Notes: generated by a model from the sequence alone, not told the origin. DNA of 52,922 nt from an uncultured Prevotellaceae bacterium (GCA_902776935.1 CACYRS010000012.1:1-52922); one strand, 5' to 3'; shown: positions 26,337 to 35,495, counted from the stretch's first letter. Program-made: numbers and translations.

Positions 26337-28001
26337 TTACTCTTTTAGCTTTAAAAGTTCTTTTGCGTTCTGGATGGCAGCATCTGAAACATCGCTTCCA
26401 CTTAACATTTGGGCTATCTCACGGATTCGTTCATCGGGTGAGAGCATAGTCATGCTTGTTGTTGTGCCTTGAGCAGTCTCTTCCTTTGACACTTTATAAT
26501 GTGTGGAGCCTAAGGCTGCAATCTGTGGCAGATGGGTGATGCTGATAACCTGTCGCTCATTATTTCCCATCTCCTGCATGATCTCTGCCATCTTCTCGGC
26601 TATCTTACCACTGACACCTGTATCTATCTCGTCGAAGATGATCGTTGGCAGTTTTACGGCTCCACTGATCATTGCTTTAAGAGAGAGCATTACTCGTGCT
26701 ATCTCACCACCTGAGGCAACTTGTGATACAGGCTGTAGTTGGGTAGAGGTATTGGCGCTGAAGAGGAAAGCAATTTTGTCTTGTCCGTAATTGCCCGGAT
26801 GCTCTTTAGTCACATCGATGGTGAATCGTACATTTGGCATTCCCAACGGCACGAGTCTGTTCTGCATGTCTTTTTCTATTAGTTGGGCTGCCTTCGTACG
26901 TAACTTAGTAAGGATATCTGCTTTTTTCTCGACATCAGTCTTAAGCTTAGCTACTGCTTCCTGTTGTGCCTCAAGGGCTTCGTCGCTGTTCTCTATGTTA
27001 TTCAACTTCTCCTTCAGGTCTTCGCGGATTGTAATAAGCTCTTCGATGGTCTCTGTTTTGTATTTCTTCAGCAGACTATAGAGTTTGTCGAGGCGATTGT
27101 TGACGCTATCCAATTCCGAGGGGTCGAAGTAGATGTTCTCAAGATGGTCGCTTATCTCTGCAGCGATATCCTTCAGTTCGATATATGCCGAGTCCATGCG
27201 TTCTGACAATTCCTGGGCATCAGGAAACACCTTGCTGATTCCGTTCATGGCAGATATCGATGAACGCAAAGCCCTGATGATACCATTCTCTTCACCCTGA
27301 AAGGCGTTATCGGTTTCATAAAGAGCACTCTTGATGTCCTCAGAGTGGGTCATTGTGTCGCTTTTCTGCTCAAGCTCCTCAAGTTCGCCTTCATGAAGGT
27401 TGGCTGATGACAGTTCATCATATTGGAACTGCAGGAAATCTACATTCTGACGATTACGTTCTATGTCCTCGCGAAGCTGCGATAATTCTTGTTCAGCCTT
27501 ACGATACTCAGAGAATGTCTGACGATAGGTATCTAATTCTTTAGAGTCATTGGCAAGGATATCAACCACGTTAAGTTGGAAATCCTGTTTGTTGAGCAAC
27601 AGGTTCTGATGCTGTGAGTGGATATCCATAAGTCTGTCACCGAGTTCCTTAAGCATCGACAGCTGAACAGGTGTATCGTTGATAAAGGCACGACTCTTAC
27701 CGGCTGCTGTCAGTTCACGTCTGATGATACAGTCATCGATATCATATTCTATATCGTTCTCAGCAAAGAACGCCTCCATATCGTATCTGCTGAGGTCGAA
27801 ATGAGCCTCGATGACGCATTTGTCGGTTCCTTGTTTTATTGTCTTGGAATCGGCACGTTGTCCCAACAACAGTCCGATGGCTCCAAGGATGATACTCTTT
27901 CCTGCTCCCGTCTCTCCAGTGATAACTGAGAATCCAGGATGTAGTTCGATGTCAAGAGTATCGATAAGTGTGAAGTTCTTAATGTACAGGTGTTTCAGCA
28001 T
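26337..28001 (-). CDS. recN: DNA repair protein RecN
   Basis: RecN is an SMC-like ATPase acting early in double-strand break repair. Walker A is TGETGAGKS (28-36), the ABC signature is VASGGEIARVML and Walker B is IIFDEIDTGVSG. Between them lie long charged coiled-coil arms (about 155-355). The 554-residue length is normal. It is the fourth gene of the dnaN operon, 11 bases after DUF4835 and 15 before the TPR gene. Confidence 0.96.
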   Translation of the reverse strand: MLKHLYIKNFTLIDTLDIELHPGFSVITGETGAGKSIILGAIGLLLGQRADSKTIKQGTDKCVIEAHFDLSRYDMEAFFAENDIEYDIDDCIIRRELTAAGKSRAFINDTPVQLSMLKELGDRLMDIHSQHQNLLLNKQDFQLNVVDILANDSKELDTYRQTFSEYRKAEQELSQLREDIERNRQNVDFLQFQYDELSSANLHEGELEELEQKSDTMTHSEDIKSALYETDNAFQGEENGIIRALRSSISAMNGISKVFPDAQELSERMDSAYIELKDIAAEISDHLENIYFDPSELDSVNNRLDKLYSLLKKYKTETIEELITIREDLKEKLNNIENSDEALEAQQEAVAKLKTDVEKKADILTKLRTKAAQLIEKDMQNRLVPLGMPNVRFTIDVTKEHPGNYGQDKIAFLFSANTSTQLQPVSQVASGGEIARVMLSLKAMISGAVKLPTIIFDEIDTGVSGKIAEKMAEIMQEMGNNERQVISITHLPQIAALGSTHYKVSKEETAQGTTTSMTMLSPDERIREIAQMLSGSDVSDAAIQNAKELLKLKE

Positions 28002-28012
28002 GACTGATGTTT

Positions 28013-28915
28013 TTATTGTTTTATTTTATCCCAGACATTCGCTTGTGATGCGTTGAGGCTCATCAGGAGTTCATAGAGCGACTCTTTTTCCTTCTGTGTA
28101 CCTTTCCCCTTGTAGATATTTGCTATCTCGTCTTTCTTATAGTCGAGCCATATCTGAGTCAGAAGACTAAGCGGCTTGTTGTCATGAGTTTTTTTCAGAT
28201 TCTCTTGAATGGTTGCAGAAATTTCCGTTCTTCCTCGCTCTGAGTTATTTGCCATCTCGTCGAGACCTTTACGATAATAGTCATATTGCAACTGTCTGAA
28301 AGGTTTCATGGCTTCATCGAGATAGTCGTTGATGATAGCAAAGCGGTTTCTCGAGTCTTCAAACGACTTCCACCCGGGGAATCCAAGACTCTGGGCGTTG
28401 TTCACCAGATACATGCAGCGTTGCAGCACGTCGCTACCACCCATAGGAGAGAAACTGTCCAGATTGAGTCCGATGATGAGATATGCGTAATATGCGATGA
28501 GGGCCGTAAGTTGGTTGTCTATCGTCTCGTCATTATAGTTCAACTGGTCAAACTCTGCAAAGGTGAAATTGAAATCATTATCCTTATTATTATATAAAGT
28601 AGTGGTGTATGCAGAGTTATATACCGGTCTGTTTGCCTGGATCATCGCAGTGCACTCAAACTGATTCTCATTGCGCACATACTTCGTTACGGTGAGATTC
28701 AGATTACACTGTATCCGTTCATTCTTCTGAAACTGAAGGTCGGTCCACTGCCGTTCATTCACAAACTGTTCCAGTGTGTTCTGAAGATTCTCAAAGACAG
28801 CAGCGTCAGTACCCTGAATCTGGCTGTGGTTTATTGTTATCTTCATCTGCAGCTCCTGGGCAAAGGCACAGAGCATCACACACTGACAACAGAAAAGAAT
28901 GGCGAGTCTCCTCAT
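28013..28915 (-). CDS. DUF4835 family secreted protein
   Basis: This 300-residue protein with signal peptide (1 to about 19, ending AFAQE) matches my recollection of DUF4835, a Bacteroidetes family usually found next to recN. Features include the early QMKITINHSQIQG, the central YYAYLIIGLNLDSFSPMGG and FPGWKSFEDSRNRFAIINDYLD, and the C-terminal LNASQANVWDKIK. It is probably periplasmic; function is unknown. It starts 3 bases after the exonuclease stop. In many relatives I recall a coaBC gene between these two; none is present here. Confidence 0.8.
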   Translation of the reverse strand: MRRLAILFCCQCVMLCAFAQELQMKITINHSQIQGTDAAVFENLQNTLEQFVNERQWTDLQFQKNERIQCNLNLTVTKYVRNENQFECTAMIQANRPVYNSAYTTTLYNNKDNDFNFTFAEFDQLNYNDETIDNQLTALIAYYAYLIIGLNLDSFSPMGGSDVLQRCMYLVNNAQSLGFPGWKSFEDSRNRFAIINDYLDEAMKPFRQLQYDYYRKGLDEMANNSERGRTEISATIQENLKKTHDNKPLSLLTQIWLDYKKDEIANIYKGKGTQKEKESLYELLMSLNASQANVWDKIKQ

Positions 28916-28918
28916 CGG

Positions 28919-29773
28919 TTATTTCTGGAATGTAGCAAGACGGATGCGGGTGAGGACCTGTTTGGTGTTATATGTGAAATCGCCACCAAGGATCCATCCG
29001 TAATAGCCGGGATCCCTCTGAAGAGCGTCGACCACAGGCATACCTTTATATTTGCCGAAGTTGAATGTCTCAATCATCTTGGGCTTTCCTTCAGCATCGA
29101 GTACGGGTTGTCCTTGGGCGTCTTTCATCTCTGCCCATACGATTCTACCTGCGAAGTCCACATTCTTGTTCATCTTAGAGAACTCATGCAGGAAGTCCAT
29201 ATTGTTCTCCAGCACCTTTTCCGGTTCATCGGGATTGGCACCAGGAGCGTATTTGTCGAGTTCTCCCATGAGAACACGGTATGTAGCTTCTGTATCCTGA
29301 TCAGCACGGTGGGCCTCGAAGTCTTCCTCCATCTTCCTGCCGCAATAGAACTTATATGCGCTTGCGAGGTTACGACGTTCCATCTTACGGAAGATATTCA
29401 TAGCGTCGATCATACGACATTTGGAGAAGTCGAAGTCGATGCCGGCACGAAGAAACTCCTCTGCCAAAAGAGGAATATCGTAGCCGTTGGAGTTGAATCC
29501 GGCAAAGTCACAATCAGTGAATATCTCCGCCAGTTTCGCTGCGAGTTCCTTGAATGTAGGCTTGTCCTTTACATCCTCATCGCTGACACCTGTTAGCTGG
29601 GTTATGAATGGTGGGATGGGCTCTTCCGGATTGATGAGTTTGTTGTCACGTTCTTCACTGCCATTAGGATTAACCTTGATGTATGATATCTGGATAATAC
29701 GGGCCTTTGCAAGATCAAGGCCGGTTGTCTCCAAATCGAAGACAACCAGCGGCTTTGTTAAGTTGAGTTTCAT
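28919..29773 (-). CDS. DnaQ-like 3'-5' exonuclease
   Basis: This 284-residue DEDDh exonuclease has ExoI FDLETTGLD (Asp13, Glu15), ExoII in FNSNGYDIPLLAEEF and ExoIII HRADQDTEAT (His and Asp). The C-terminal part ends in a short domain (FNFGKYKGMPVVDALQRDPGYYGWI) found on several Bacteroidetes exonucleases. It is co-transcribed 3 bases after dnaN, so a proofreading or replication-repair role is likely. Whether it is the replicative epsilon subunit cannot be decided here. Confidence 0.88.
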   Translation of the reverse strand: MKLNLTKPLVVFDLETTGLDLAKARIIQISYIKVNPNGSEERDNKLINPEEPIPPFITQLTGVSDEDVKDKPTFKELAAKLAEIFTDCDFAGFNSNGYDIPLLAEEFLRAGIDFDFSKCRMIDAMNIFRKMERRNLASAYKFYCGRKMEEDFEAHRADQDTEATYRVLMGELDKYAPGANPDEPEKVLENNMDFLHEFSKMNKNVDFAGRIVWAEMKDAQGQPVLDAEGKPKMIETFNFGKYKGMPVVDALQRDPGYYGWILGGDFTYNTKQVLTRIRLATFQK

Positions 29774-29776
29774 CGC

Positions 29777-30901
29777 TTAATCGTTAATTAACATTGGCAT
29801 CATCAGCATCAGCACATCCTGGTTCTCTGGCTGCTCTGAAGGTAAAACAAGTCCTGCACGACTTGGGTCTGCCAGTTTGATGATTACCTCAGGACAGTCG
29901 AAGTTAGAAAGGATCTCGATGAAAGAAGAACCCTTGAAACCGATGCTCATAGGCTGTCCGTTATAATCGCAAGACATACGTTCTGTAGCTGTCTTTGAGA
30001 AATCGTAGTCCTCTGCATCGAGCTGCAGAACAGAGCCTTCTACGTGGAATCTGATAAGGTTGCTTGAGTTATTTGCAAAAGGCTGAACACGACGCAGTGC
30101 AGCAAGCAGTCCTAGACGGTCTATCTGTAACTCGTTATTGTTGTTTTGTGGAATAACAGAGTTATAGTTTGGATAACGACCCTCGATAAGACGGCATTGG
30201 ATAGTTCCATCGCCATAGTTGATCTCTGCATTACGCTCGTCGAAGCGGATGAGTACATCGCCACCATCCTTGCCCAGCATGTTACGAAGCAGGTTGGCTG
30301 GTTTCTTTGGAAGGATGAATGATGCAGGAGTATCGCTCTTTACTGAGAAGATCTTATTACGGACGAGCTTGTGACCATCACTTGCCACAACGGCAAGACA
30401 ATCAGGAGTGAGGTCGAAGTAGATACCGTTCATAACGGGGCGCAGCTCGTCTTGTGCTGTTGCGAAGACACTTCTGTTGATATTCTCTGTCAGAATGGCA
30501 TTGGGGATATAGATAGTGTTTGCAGAATCGCTTACGGCTTGTGGTATAGGATATTCGTCAGCATTCTCGATAGGCAGAGAGAAGAGACCGTTCTGATAGG
30601 ATATCTTCACAATGCTCTGTTCGAAGTTGACATCGAAGGTGATAGGCTGCTCGGAGAATCCCTTGACAGCTTCGAGCAGATCGTGGTTGCCGATAGCAAA
30701 ACGACCGTCACCATCACTCTCTGTCAGCATTACAGTGGTACGCATGGTGTTCTCGCTGTCGGATGCTGTCAGGTTCAGGTCTTGTCCCTGAATGTCAAAT
30801 ACGAAGTCGCCCAGGATGGGAAGGGCATTTTTGCTGTTAATTACTTTAGAGAGTGCAGAGAGTTTGCTGCTCAGTGCTGAACTAGATAACGTAAATCTCA
30901 T
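29777..30901 (-). CDS. dnaN: DNA polymerase III sliding clamp (beta subunit)
   Basis: DnaN forms the ring that holds DNA polymerase on template and docks repair proteins. The 374-residue protein shows the usual three-domain clamp: N-terminus MRFTLSSSALSSKLSALSKV, central FATAQDELRPVMNGIYFDL with SDGHKLVR, and the C-terminal tail ending LMMPMLIND (typical is MPMRL). It heads a five-gene operon (exonuclease, DUF4835, recN, HtrA/TPR), with gaps of 3-15 bases. It is not next to dnaA in this window. Confidence 0.96.
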   Translation of the reverse strand: MRFTLSSSALSSKLSALSKVINSKNALPILGDFVFDIQGQDLNLTASDSENTMRTTVMLTESDGDGRFAIGNHDLLEAVKGFSEQPITFDVNFEQSIVKISYQNGLFSLPIENADEYPIPQAVSDSANTIYIPNAILTENINRSVFATAQDELRPVMNGIYFDLTPDCLAVVASDGHKLVRNKIFSVKSDTPASFILPKKPANLLRNMLGKDGGDVLIRFDERNAEINYGDGTIQCRLIEGRYPNYNSVIPQNNNNELQIDRLGLLAALRRVQPFANNSSNLIRFHVEGSVLQLDAEDYDFSKTATERMSCDYNGQPMSIGFKGSSFIEILSNFDCPEVIIKLADPSRAGLVLPSEQPENQDVLMLMMPMLIND

Positions 30902-30947
30902 AGTTATGTTGCTTTTTGTTTTTAATTACCTTATTAATTATTGAGGA

Positions 30948-30978
30948 CAAAATTACAAAAAAACATTGTTATCAGCAA
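30948..30978 (-). promoter_or_regulatory. Promoter of the dnaN operon
   Basis: The minus strand reads TAATTTTG at 30948-30955, with TTG at 30976-30978, 20 bases upstream, 46 bases before the dnaN ATG. Confidence 0.75.
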
Positions 30979-30994
30979 AAAAATCGGAAGGAAA

Positions 30995-31026
30995 TTGTTT
31001 ATTTCAAACTTTTTTTAGTAATTTCG
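30995..31026 (+). promoter_or_regulatory. Probable promoter of the DUF3127 gene
   Basis: TAATTTCG (31019-31026) matches TAnnTTTG with one mismatch, with TTG at 30995-30997. The ATG is 44 bases downstream. It is divergent from dnaN. Confidence 0.5.
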
Positions 31027-31070
31027 CCACCTGAAAACAGAAAAAGCAACAAAATAAAACGTTTTTATCA

Positions 31071-31469
31071 ATGGAATTAACAGGTAGAATAATTGCAGTA
31101 ATGGAGCCACGTGGTGGTGTATCAGCCCGTACGGGTAACTCTTGGATGACTCAGGAATATGTTATTGAGGTTCCTGGCCAGTATCCCAAGCGCTGTGTGT
31201 TTAACATCTTTGGAGAGGATCGCATCAAACAGTTCAATATCCAGATGAACGAGGATATCACTATTCAGTTTGATATCGATGCACGTGAGTATAACGGACG
31301 TTGGTTTAATGATATTCGTGCATACAATGTTGTTCGTGGTCAGGCTGCCCCAATGGCAGGTGCTCCAGTGGCAAGTCCTTTCCCGCCACAGCAGACAGCA
31401 GCTGCAGCTCCATTTCCTCCTGCTCAGGAGCCTGCATCTGAAGGCAGTGCCGACGATCTGCCATTCTAA
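31071..31469 (+). CDS. DUF3127 protein with SSB-like C-terminal tip
   Basis: This 132-residue protein fits DUF3127, a small OB-fold-like family of Bacteroidetes. Residues 1-95 carry ELTGRIIAVMEPRGGVSARTGN, NSWMTQEYVIEVPGQYPK and YNGRWFNDIRAYNV. A flexible Ala/Pro/Gln-rich linker (about 96-122) leads to the last residues SADDLPF. This matches the acidic, Pro-Phe-ended tip by which SSB recruits repair proteins. With dnaN next door, a single-strand-DNA or repair-protein-binding role is a reasonable inference, not shown. Confidence 0.8.
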   Translation: MELTGRIIAVMEPRGGVSARTGNSWMTQEYVIEVPGQYPKRCVFNIFGEDRIKQFNIQMNEDITIQFDIDAREYNGRWFNDIRAYNVVRGQAAPMAGAPVASPFPPQQTAAAAPFPPAQEPASEGSADDLPF

Positions 31470-31473
31470 GTCC

Positions 31474-32118
31474 TTATCTCATATAGGGATTATATCTTAT
31501 TTCGTCACCAATAATTGTCTCGGGCCCGTGTCCGGGACAAATTTTTGTGTCTGAAGGAAGCTTTGCCAATACATTCTGCAGTGAGTTCATCATGTCTGTG
31601 TAAGAGCCCTTCTCGAAATCTGTCCTTCCGATACTCATACGGAACAGAGTATCGCCACTGAATGCCACATTCTCTTCTTCACAGTAGAATACTACTCCTC
31701 CCGGGGTGTGACCTGGGGTGTGGAGTGTCTTTAGTGAGTGATTGCCGAAGGTGATGGTATCCTTGTCTGAAAGGAGTTTGCCTACAGGTGGTACTTCCAA
31801 GGGAAGGCTAACTCCCAGGAAATCTTTCGTCTGGCTTATCATGGTGTCCAGAAGGTATTTGTCTTCTGAGTGTATCTCAGGCATCAGGCCGTATTTCCTG
31901 TATATCATACCATTTCCCATGCAGTGGTCGAAATGTCCGTGTGTACAGAGGAGTTGAGTAGGCTTGAGTCCTTCAGAGGCGATGTAGTTGAAGATTGCAG
32001 TGGCCTCTTCGTCGTAAAGGGCTCCGCAGTCGATTATTACCGCTTCTTTGCTCTCATCGCTTGCTACATAGCAGTTCTCTGATAGCATGTTGCATGTGAA
32101 TCGCTTGATTTTCAGCAT
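31474..32118 (-). CDS. Metallo-beta-lactamase fold hydrolase (glyoxalase II-like)
   Basis: This 214-residue protein has the full metal-binding set: HGHFDH (His60-x-His62-x-Asp64-His65; counted from THGHFDH), HTPGHTPG, SGDTLF and CPGHGPET. The match is to hydroxyacylglutathione hydrolase-like small MBL proteins common in bacteria without glutathione. The substrate is unknown, probably a thioester. It is last in the DUF3298-rsmG-MBL operon, 7 bases after rsmG. It ends 4 bases from the convergent DUF3127 gene, with no clear terminator between. Confidence 0.88.
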   Translation of the reverse strand: MLKIKRFTCNMLSENCYVASDESKEAVIIDCGALYDEEATAIFNYIASEGLKPTQLLCTHGHFDHCMGNGMIYRKYGLMPEIHSEDKYLLDTMISQTKDFLGVSLPLEVPPVGKLLSDKDTITFGNHSLKTLHTPGHTPGGVVFYCEEENVAFSGDTLFRMSIGRTDFEKGSYTDMMNSLQNVLAKLPSDTKICPGHGPETIIGDEIRYNPYMR

Positions 32119-32125
32119 ATTTACA

Positions 32126-32752
32126 CTATAATGGTAGATAAATGACGTATTTCTGTTCCTTATACCATTCTTCCTCGAAGAAGGTGTGGATGTCTGTGAG
32201 TTCTACGATATTTCGGAATGGATGTGTCTCTGCCTGAAGATCGCCACCCTTTAGACAGAGTAGGCCGTTTGGTAAGGCATTTCGCTGTTCTTTGGCAATA
32301 TTCTTCTTAACGATTTTTACTAGGTCGGGCAAGGGCATTACTGCACGACTGACGATAAAATCGTATTTCCCCTTTTCCTCTTCTCCACGAAGATGTTCCG
32401 GATGACAGTTCTTAAGTCCGATAGCATTACATACCTCCTGTGCTACTCGTATCTTCTTACCAGTTCCGTCAATAAGTTTGAATTCTGTCTGAGGGAAAAG
32501 AATCGCCAGTGGGATGCCGGGAAAACCTCCACCTGTTCCAAAGTCAAGAACTTTGGTGCCAGGTCTGAAGTTGATGCATTTCGCAATGGCCAGAGAGTGA
32601 AGCACATGATGTTCATAGAGGTTGTCGATGTCTTTCCTGGAGATGACGTTTATCTTTGTATTCCAGTCGCGATACAGTGCATCGAGAGCCTCAAACTGCT
32701 TGGCCTGCTCTTCTGTGATCTGTGGGAAATATTTTCTGATGATATCTGTCAT
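32126..32752 (-). CDS. rsmG: 16S rRNA (guanine-N7)-methyltransferase
   Basis: RsmG (GidB) methylates G527 of 16S rRNA; its loss gives low-level streptomycin resistance. SAM-binding motif I is DFGTGGGFPGIP (about 70-81), with the substrate-binding YRDWNTKINVISR near the N-terminus and FIVSRAV later. At 208 residues it is standard. It overlaps the preceding DUF3298 lipoprotein gene by 4 bases. Confidence 0.95.
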   Translation of the reverse strand: MTDIIRKYFPQITEEQAKQFEALDALYRDWNTKINVISRKDIDNLYEHHVLHSLAIAKCINFRPGTKVLDFGTGGGFPGIPLAILFPQTEFKLIDGTGKKIRVAQEVCNAIGLKNCHPEHLRGEEEKGKYDFIVSRAVMPLPDLVKIVKKNIAKEQRNALPNGLLCLKGGDLQAETHPFRNIVELTDIHTFFEEEWYKEQKYVIYLPL

Positions 32753-33543
32753 TGCTGATATTCTTTTTTAAGGATCTTTTTTAGGGCACTGAGAGCGACA
32801 GTCAGTTCTATACTGCCTTTGTCGTATGATGCAATCTCGCGAGGATTGTAAATAAACGTGATTGTCTCGTCGTTGAGGATAAAATTCTTAGAGGGGAATA
32901 TCTTCATCTTCAACAGGTATCCTTTGTTTTTGAGTTCCCCCAAGCTGCCAACTCCCACTTTCTCTTCCAGTGACTGGAGGAGGATAGGGGTGAGAGCCGT
33001 TTCGTATCCTTCAACGAAGATGTCGTTGAGTGTCAATTCCTTTCCTGTAATATTGTCAAAAAGAATCGTTTCTTGCAGATTCACTCCGTGGGCCCCTCCT
33101 TCGTAATAGTCAATAGTAGCGATATACGCTGTGGTGCCCTTGCCGCCTTTCTGCGTCTGACTAGTGATCACGTAATGGTATTCGTACCAGGAGCGTTTAG
33201 TAGAATCCAAACGGTCCTGATTGTACAAAGGCTGGAAATTCTGTCTGTATGACTCAGTGTAATTATTTGCAAATGAGTCTATTGCCTGCTTCATCGTGAG
33301 GTCATGCATGTTGAGCAGACGTTTCTGGATTGTTTCGTTGATGACACTTGCCTTATGGCCGTTCTGCTCTGTTGCATAGGCTAATTTTAGAAGAACGGAA
33401 CATGTGGGAGAGTTGTCGTCGTTCGCCAGTTTTACTACTTTGTCTGCACTGACTTCGTCAAAGAGAATAGTGTTCTCGTCAACTGACTCACAACCGGTCA
33501 TCAGCAGCGCAAATAACCCCATAAACGTGATTTTCTTTATCAT
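32749..33543 (-). CDS. DUF3298 (RsiV-like) lipoprotein
   Basis: This 264-residue envelope lipoprotein has signal peptide and lipobox (LMTGC, Cys18). Residues about 110-260 fit a DUF4163/DUF3298 arrangement, with the hallmark YYEGGAHG, NITGKELTLNDIF and FIYNPREIASYDKG. Related domains occur in the lysozyme-binding anti-sigma factor RsiV and in peptidoglycan-related proteins, but no sigma factor is adjacent here. It heads the operon with rsmG and an MBL hydrolase. Confidence 0.82.
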   Translation of the reverse strand: MIKKITFMGLFALLMTGCESVDENTILFDEVSADKVVKLANDDNSPTCSVLLKLAYATEQNGHKASVINETIQKRLLNMHDLTMKQAIDSFANNYTESYRQNFQPLYNQDRLDSTKRSWYEYHYVITSQTQKGGKGTTAYIATIDYYEGGAHGVNLQETILFDNITGKELTLNDIFVEGYETALTPILLQSLEEKVGVGSLGELKNKGYLLKMKIFPSKNFILNDETITFIYNPREIASYDKGSIELTVALSALKKILKKEYQQ

Positions 33544-33571
33544 AAGTCTACTTTTTTGCTAAAATATCATG

Positions 33572-33579
33572 CAAAAATA
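33572..33579 (-). promoter_or_regulatory. -7 box of the DUF3298-rsmG-MBL operon
   Basis: The minus strand reads TATTTTTGCA, 28 bases before the ATG. Confidence 0.55.
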
Positions 33580-33621
33580 CACTAAAATCGTGAAATAGGC
33601 AAATAAATCGCAAAAAAGTTG

Positions 33622-33629
33622 TAATTTTG
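33622..33629 (+). promoter_or_regulatory. -7 box of the HAD-MFS-DUF2027-nadE operon
   Basis: TAATTTTGCACCC, 19 bases before the ATG at 33649. The downstream CACCCAAATTTC is the same as after the 7975 box, possibly coincidence. Confidence 0.6.
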
Positions 33630-33648
33630 CACCCAAATTTCGGATATA

Positions 33649-34323
33649 ATGAATAGTTACAAGCTGAAAGCGGCTCTATTTGATCTCGACGGGGTGGTGT
33701 TTGACACAGAACCTCAGTATACTGTGTTCTGGGGTGGCCAGTGCAGATTATACCATCCTGAGCATCCCGGACTGGAGCACGAGATTAAGGGACAGACGCT
33801 GACACAGATATATGACCAGTGGTTCAGCGGGCCATTGGAAAAGGAACAGGCTGTCATCACTGATCGCCTGAACGAATTCGAGCATCAGATGCATTTCGAT
33901 TATATCGATGGCTTCGAGGCTCTGATAGCCGACCTGCATGCTCATGGGGTGAAGACGGCTGTGGTAACAAGCAGCAATATGCCTAAGATGGAGAGTGTAT
34001 ATCGTCATCAACCCAATTTCAAAACCCTCTTCGATGCTATCCTCACCTCCGAGGATTTTGAATATAGTAAGCCTGACCCTGACTGTTATTTAAAGGCTGC
34101 ACAACGCTTTGAAACCCAGACAGATGAGTGTATCGTGTTCGAGGATAGCATTAATGGTCTTCGCTCTGGCCGGGCAGCAAAGATGAAGGTAGTGGGTCTC
34201 ACTACAACAAACCCTAAAGAGGCCATATCGGCATTGTCGGATATTCAGATTAAGGATTATCAGAACATCTCGTTTGATTCCCTGGAATCGCTTCTGACAT
34301 CCCATAAATCACAAAACAAATGA
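33649..34323 (+). CDS. HAD-superfamily phosphatase (beta-phosphoglucomutase-like)
   Basis: This 224-residue cytoplasmic protein has HAD motif I FDLDGVVFDTEP (Asp12, Asp14), motif II VVTSS, the motif III lysine in SKPDPD and motif IV FEDSINGL. The helical cap between motifs I and II matches the phosphoglucomutase/sugar-phosphatase group. Substrate unknown. It overlaps the MFS gene by 4 bases (ATGA). Confidence 0.88.
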   Translation: MNSYKLKAALFDLDGVVFDTEPQYTVFWGGQCRLYHPEHPGLEHEIKGQTLTQIYDQWFSGPLEKEQAVITDRLNEFEHQMHFDYIDGFEALIADLHAHGVKTAVVTSSNMPKMESVYRHQPNFKTLFDAILTSEDFEYSKPDPDCYLKAAQRFETQTDECIVFEDSINGLRSGRAAKMKVVGLTTTNPKEAISALSDIQIKDYQNISFDSLESLLTSHKSQNK

Positions 34324-35492
34324 ATTCCCAGAATACCCCAGTTCATATTCGTTTATGGCATCACGACTTCTGGCGCATGGCTATAGCCAACCTGCTGCTT
34401 ACGATGTCGGTATATATGCTTATACCAATATTGCCTTTATGGTTGGCGGATTCTGTTGAGTTAGACAATGAGCAGATAGGTATTGTGATGGGTGTCTTCG
34501 GACTCGGACTTTTCCTCTTTGGGGCGTTGACATCATATCTCGTACAACATTTCCGTCGTAATCAGGTTTGTGTATGGTCAATATTAGGCATGCTGGTATG
34601 TCTGGCATTCCTGTATTACATGGAGAAATACAACAAGACGTGCACCTATTCCATGATGCTTGTCCAACGAGTTGCTTTCGGCGCTTTCTTCGGATTGGCC
34701 CAGATGGTACTCGCAAGTACTCTTATCATCGATACCAGCGAGTCGTTCCAACGTACTGAGGCAAATCATTCAGCCTCGTGGTTTTCTCGTTTTGCCATGT
34801 CTCTTGGGCCTTTGGCTGCATTGATGATTTACCCTTTGTATGGTATCTCAGCAGTATTGTTGGCTTCAGGAGGCTGTGCTGTAATTTCTGTGATACTCAT
34901 CCTACTGGTGCATTTCCCATTCAGAGCTCCTGAAGACAATGTGTCTCATTTCAGTTGCGACAGGTTCTTCCTTACCCAGGGATTTATATTGTTTATAAAC
35001 CTCTTCCTGATAACACTGGCTACGGGTCTCATATTGTCGTTGGCACTATCCATACAGTTCTATTCAATGATGATGGTGGGATTCCTTATGGCCATTCTCT
35101 CGCAGAGATTCGTGTTCCGTGAGGCAGAGCTGAAGAGTGAGGTGGTGACAGGACTTGTGCTTATGGGAGTAGCGCTACTGCTGATGATTACTCGCAGTCA
35201 GGCGATAGTAGGCTTTATAGCTCCAATGTTTATTGGCCTGGGGCTTGGAATAATAGGTTCCAGATTCCTGCTTTTCCTTATTAAGCTCAGTCGCCATTGT
35301 CAGCGAGGCACCTCGCAGTCCACCTATACGCTGGGCTGGGAGAGTGGCATCGCATTTGGAATAGGTATCGGATATGTTCTGTGCAACAGGGATCATATGT
35401 CGACTCTTGAGTGTTCACTTGGTCTTATTATAGCATCGCTGTTGTTGTATCAGTATACTCATCAGTGGTTCTTGAAACATAAAAACAGATAA
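34320..35492 (+). CDS. MFS transporter
   Basis: This 390-residue inner-membrane protein has about 12 predicted hydrophobic segments. The first pair is LLLTMSVYMLIPILPLWL and IVMGVFGLGLFLFGALTSYL, followed by a short basic loop (FRRNQ), as in the major facilitator superfamily. Unlike many drug exporters it lacks a clean GxLaDrxGrkxxl loop. Substrate unknown. It is the second gene of its operon, coupled to the HAD gene and 3 bases before DUF2027. Confidence 0.82.
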   Translation: MNSQNTPVHIRLWHHDFWRMAIANLLLTMSVYMLIPILPLWLADSVELDNEQIGIVMGVFGLGLFLFGALTSYLVQHFRRNQVCVWSILGMLVCLAFLYYMEKYNKTCTYSMMLVQRVAFGAFFGLAQMVLASTLIIDTSESFQRTEANHSASWFSRFAMSLGPLAALMIYPLYGISAVLLASGGCAVISVILILLVHFPFRAPEDNVSHFSCDRFFLTQGFILFINLFLITLATGLILSLALSIQFYSMMMVGFLMAILSQRFVFREAELKSEVVTGLVLMGVALLLMITRSQAIVGFIAPMFIGLGLGIIGSRFLLFLIKLSRHCQRGTSQSTYTLGWESGIAFGIGIGYVLCNRDHMSTLECSLGLIIASLLLYQYTHQWFLKHKNR

Positions 35493-35495
35493 GGT

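Noticed and set aside
28826-29596. A 256-codon plus-strand frame opposite the exonuclease and DUF4835
   Set aside because: Shadow frame. It crosses two real genes and has no promoter or motif.
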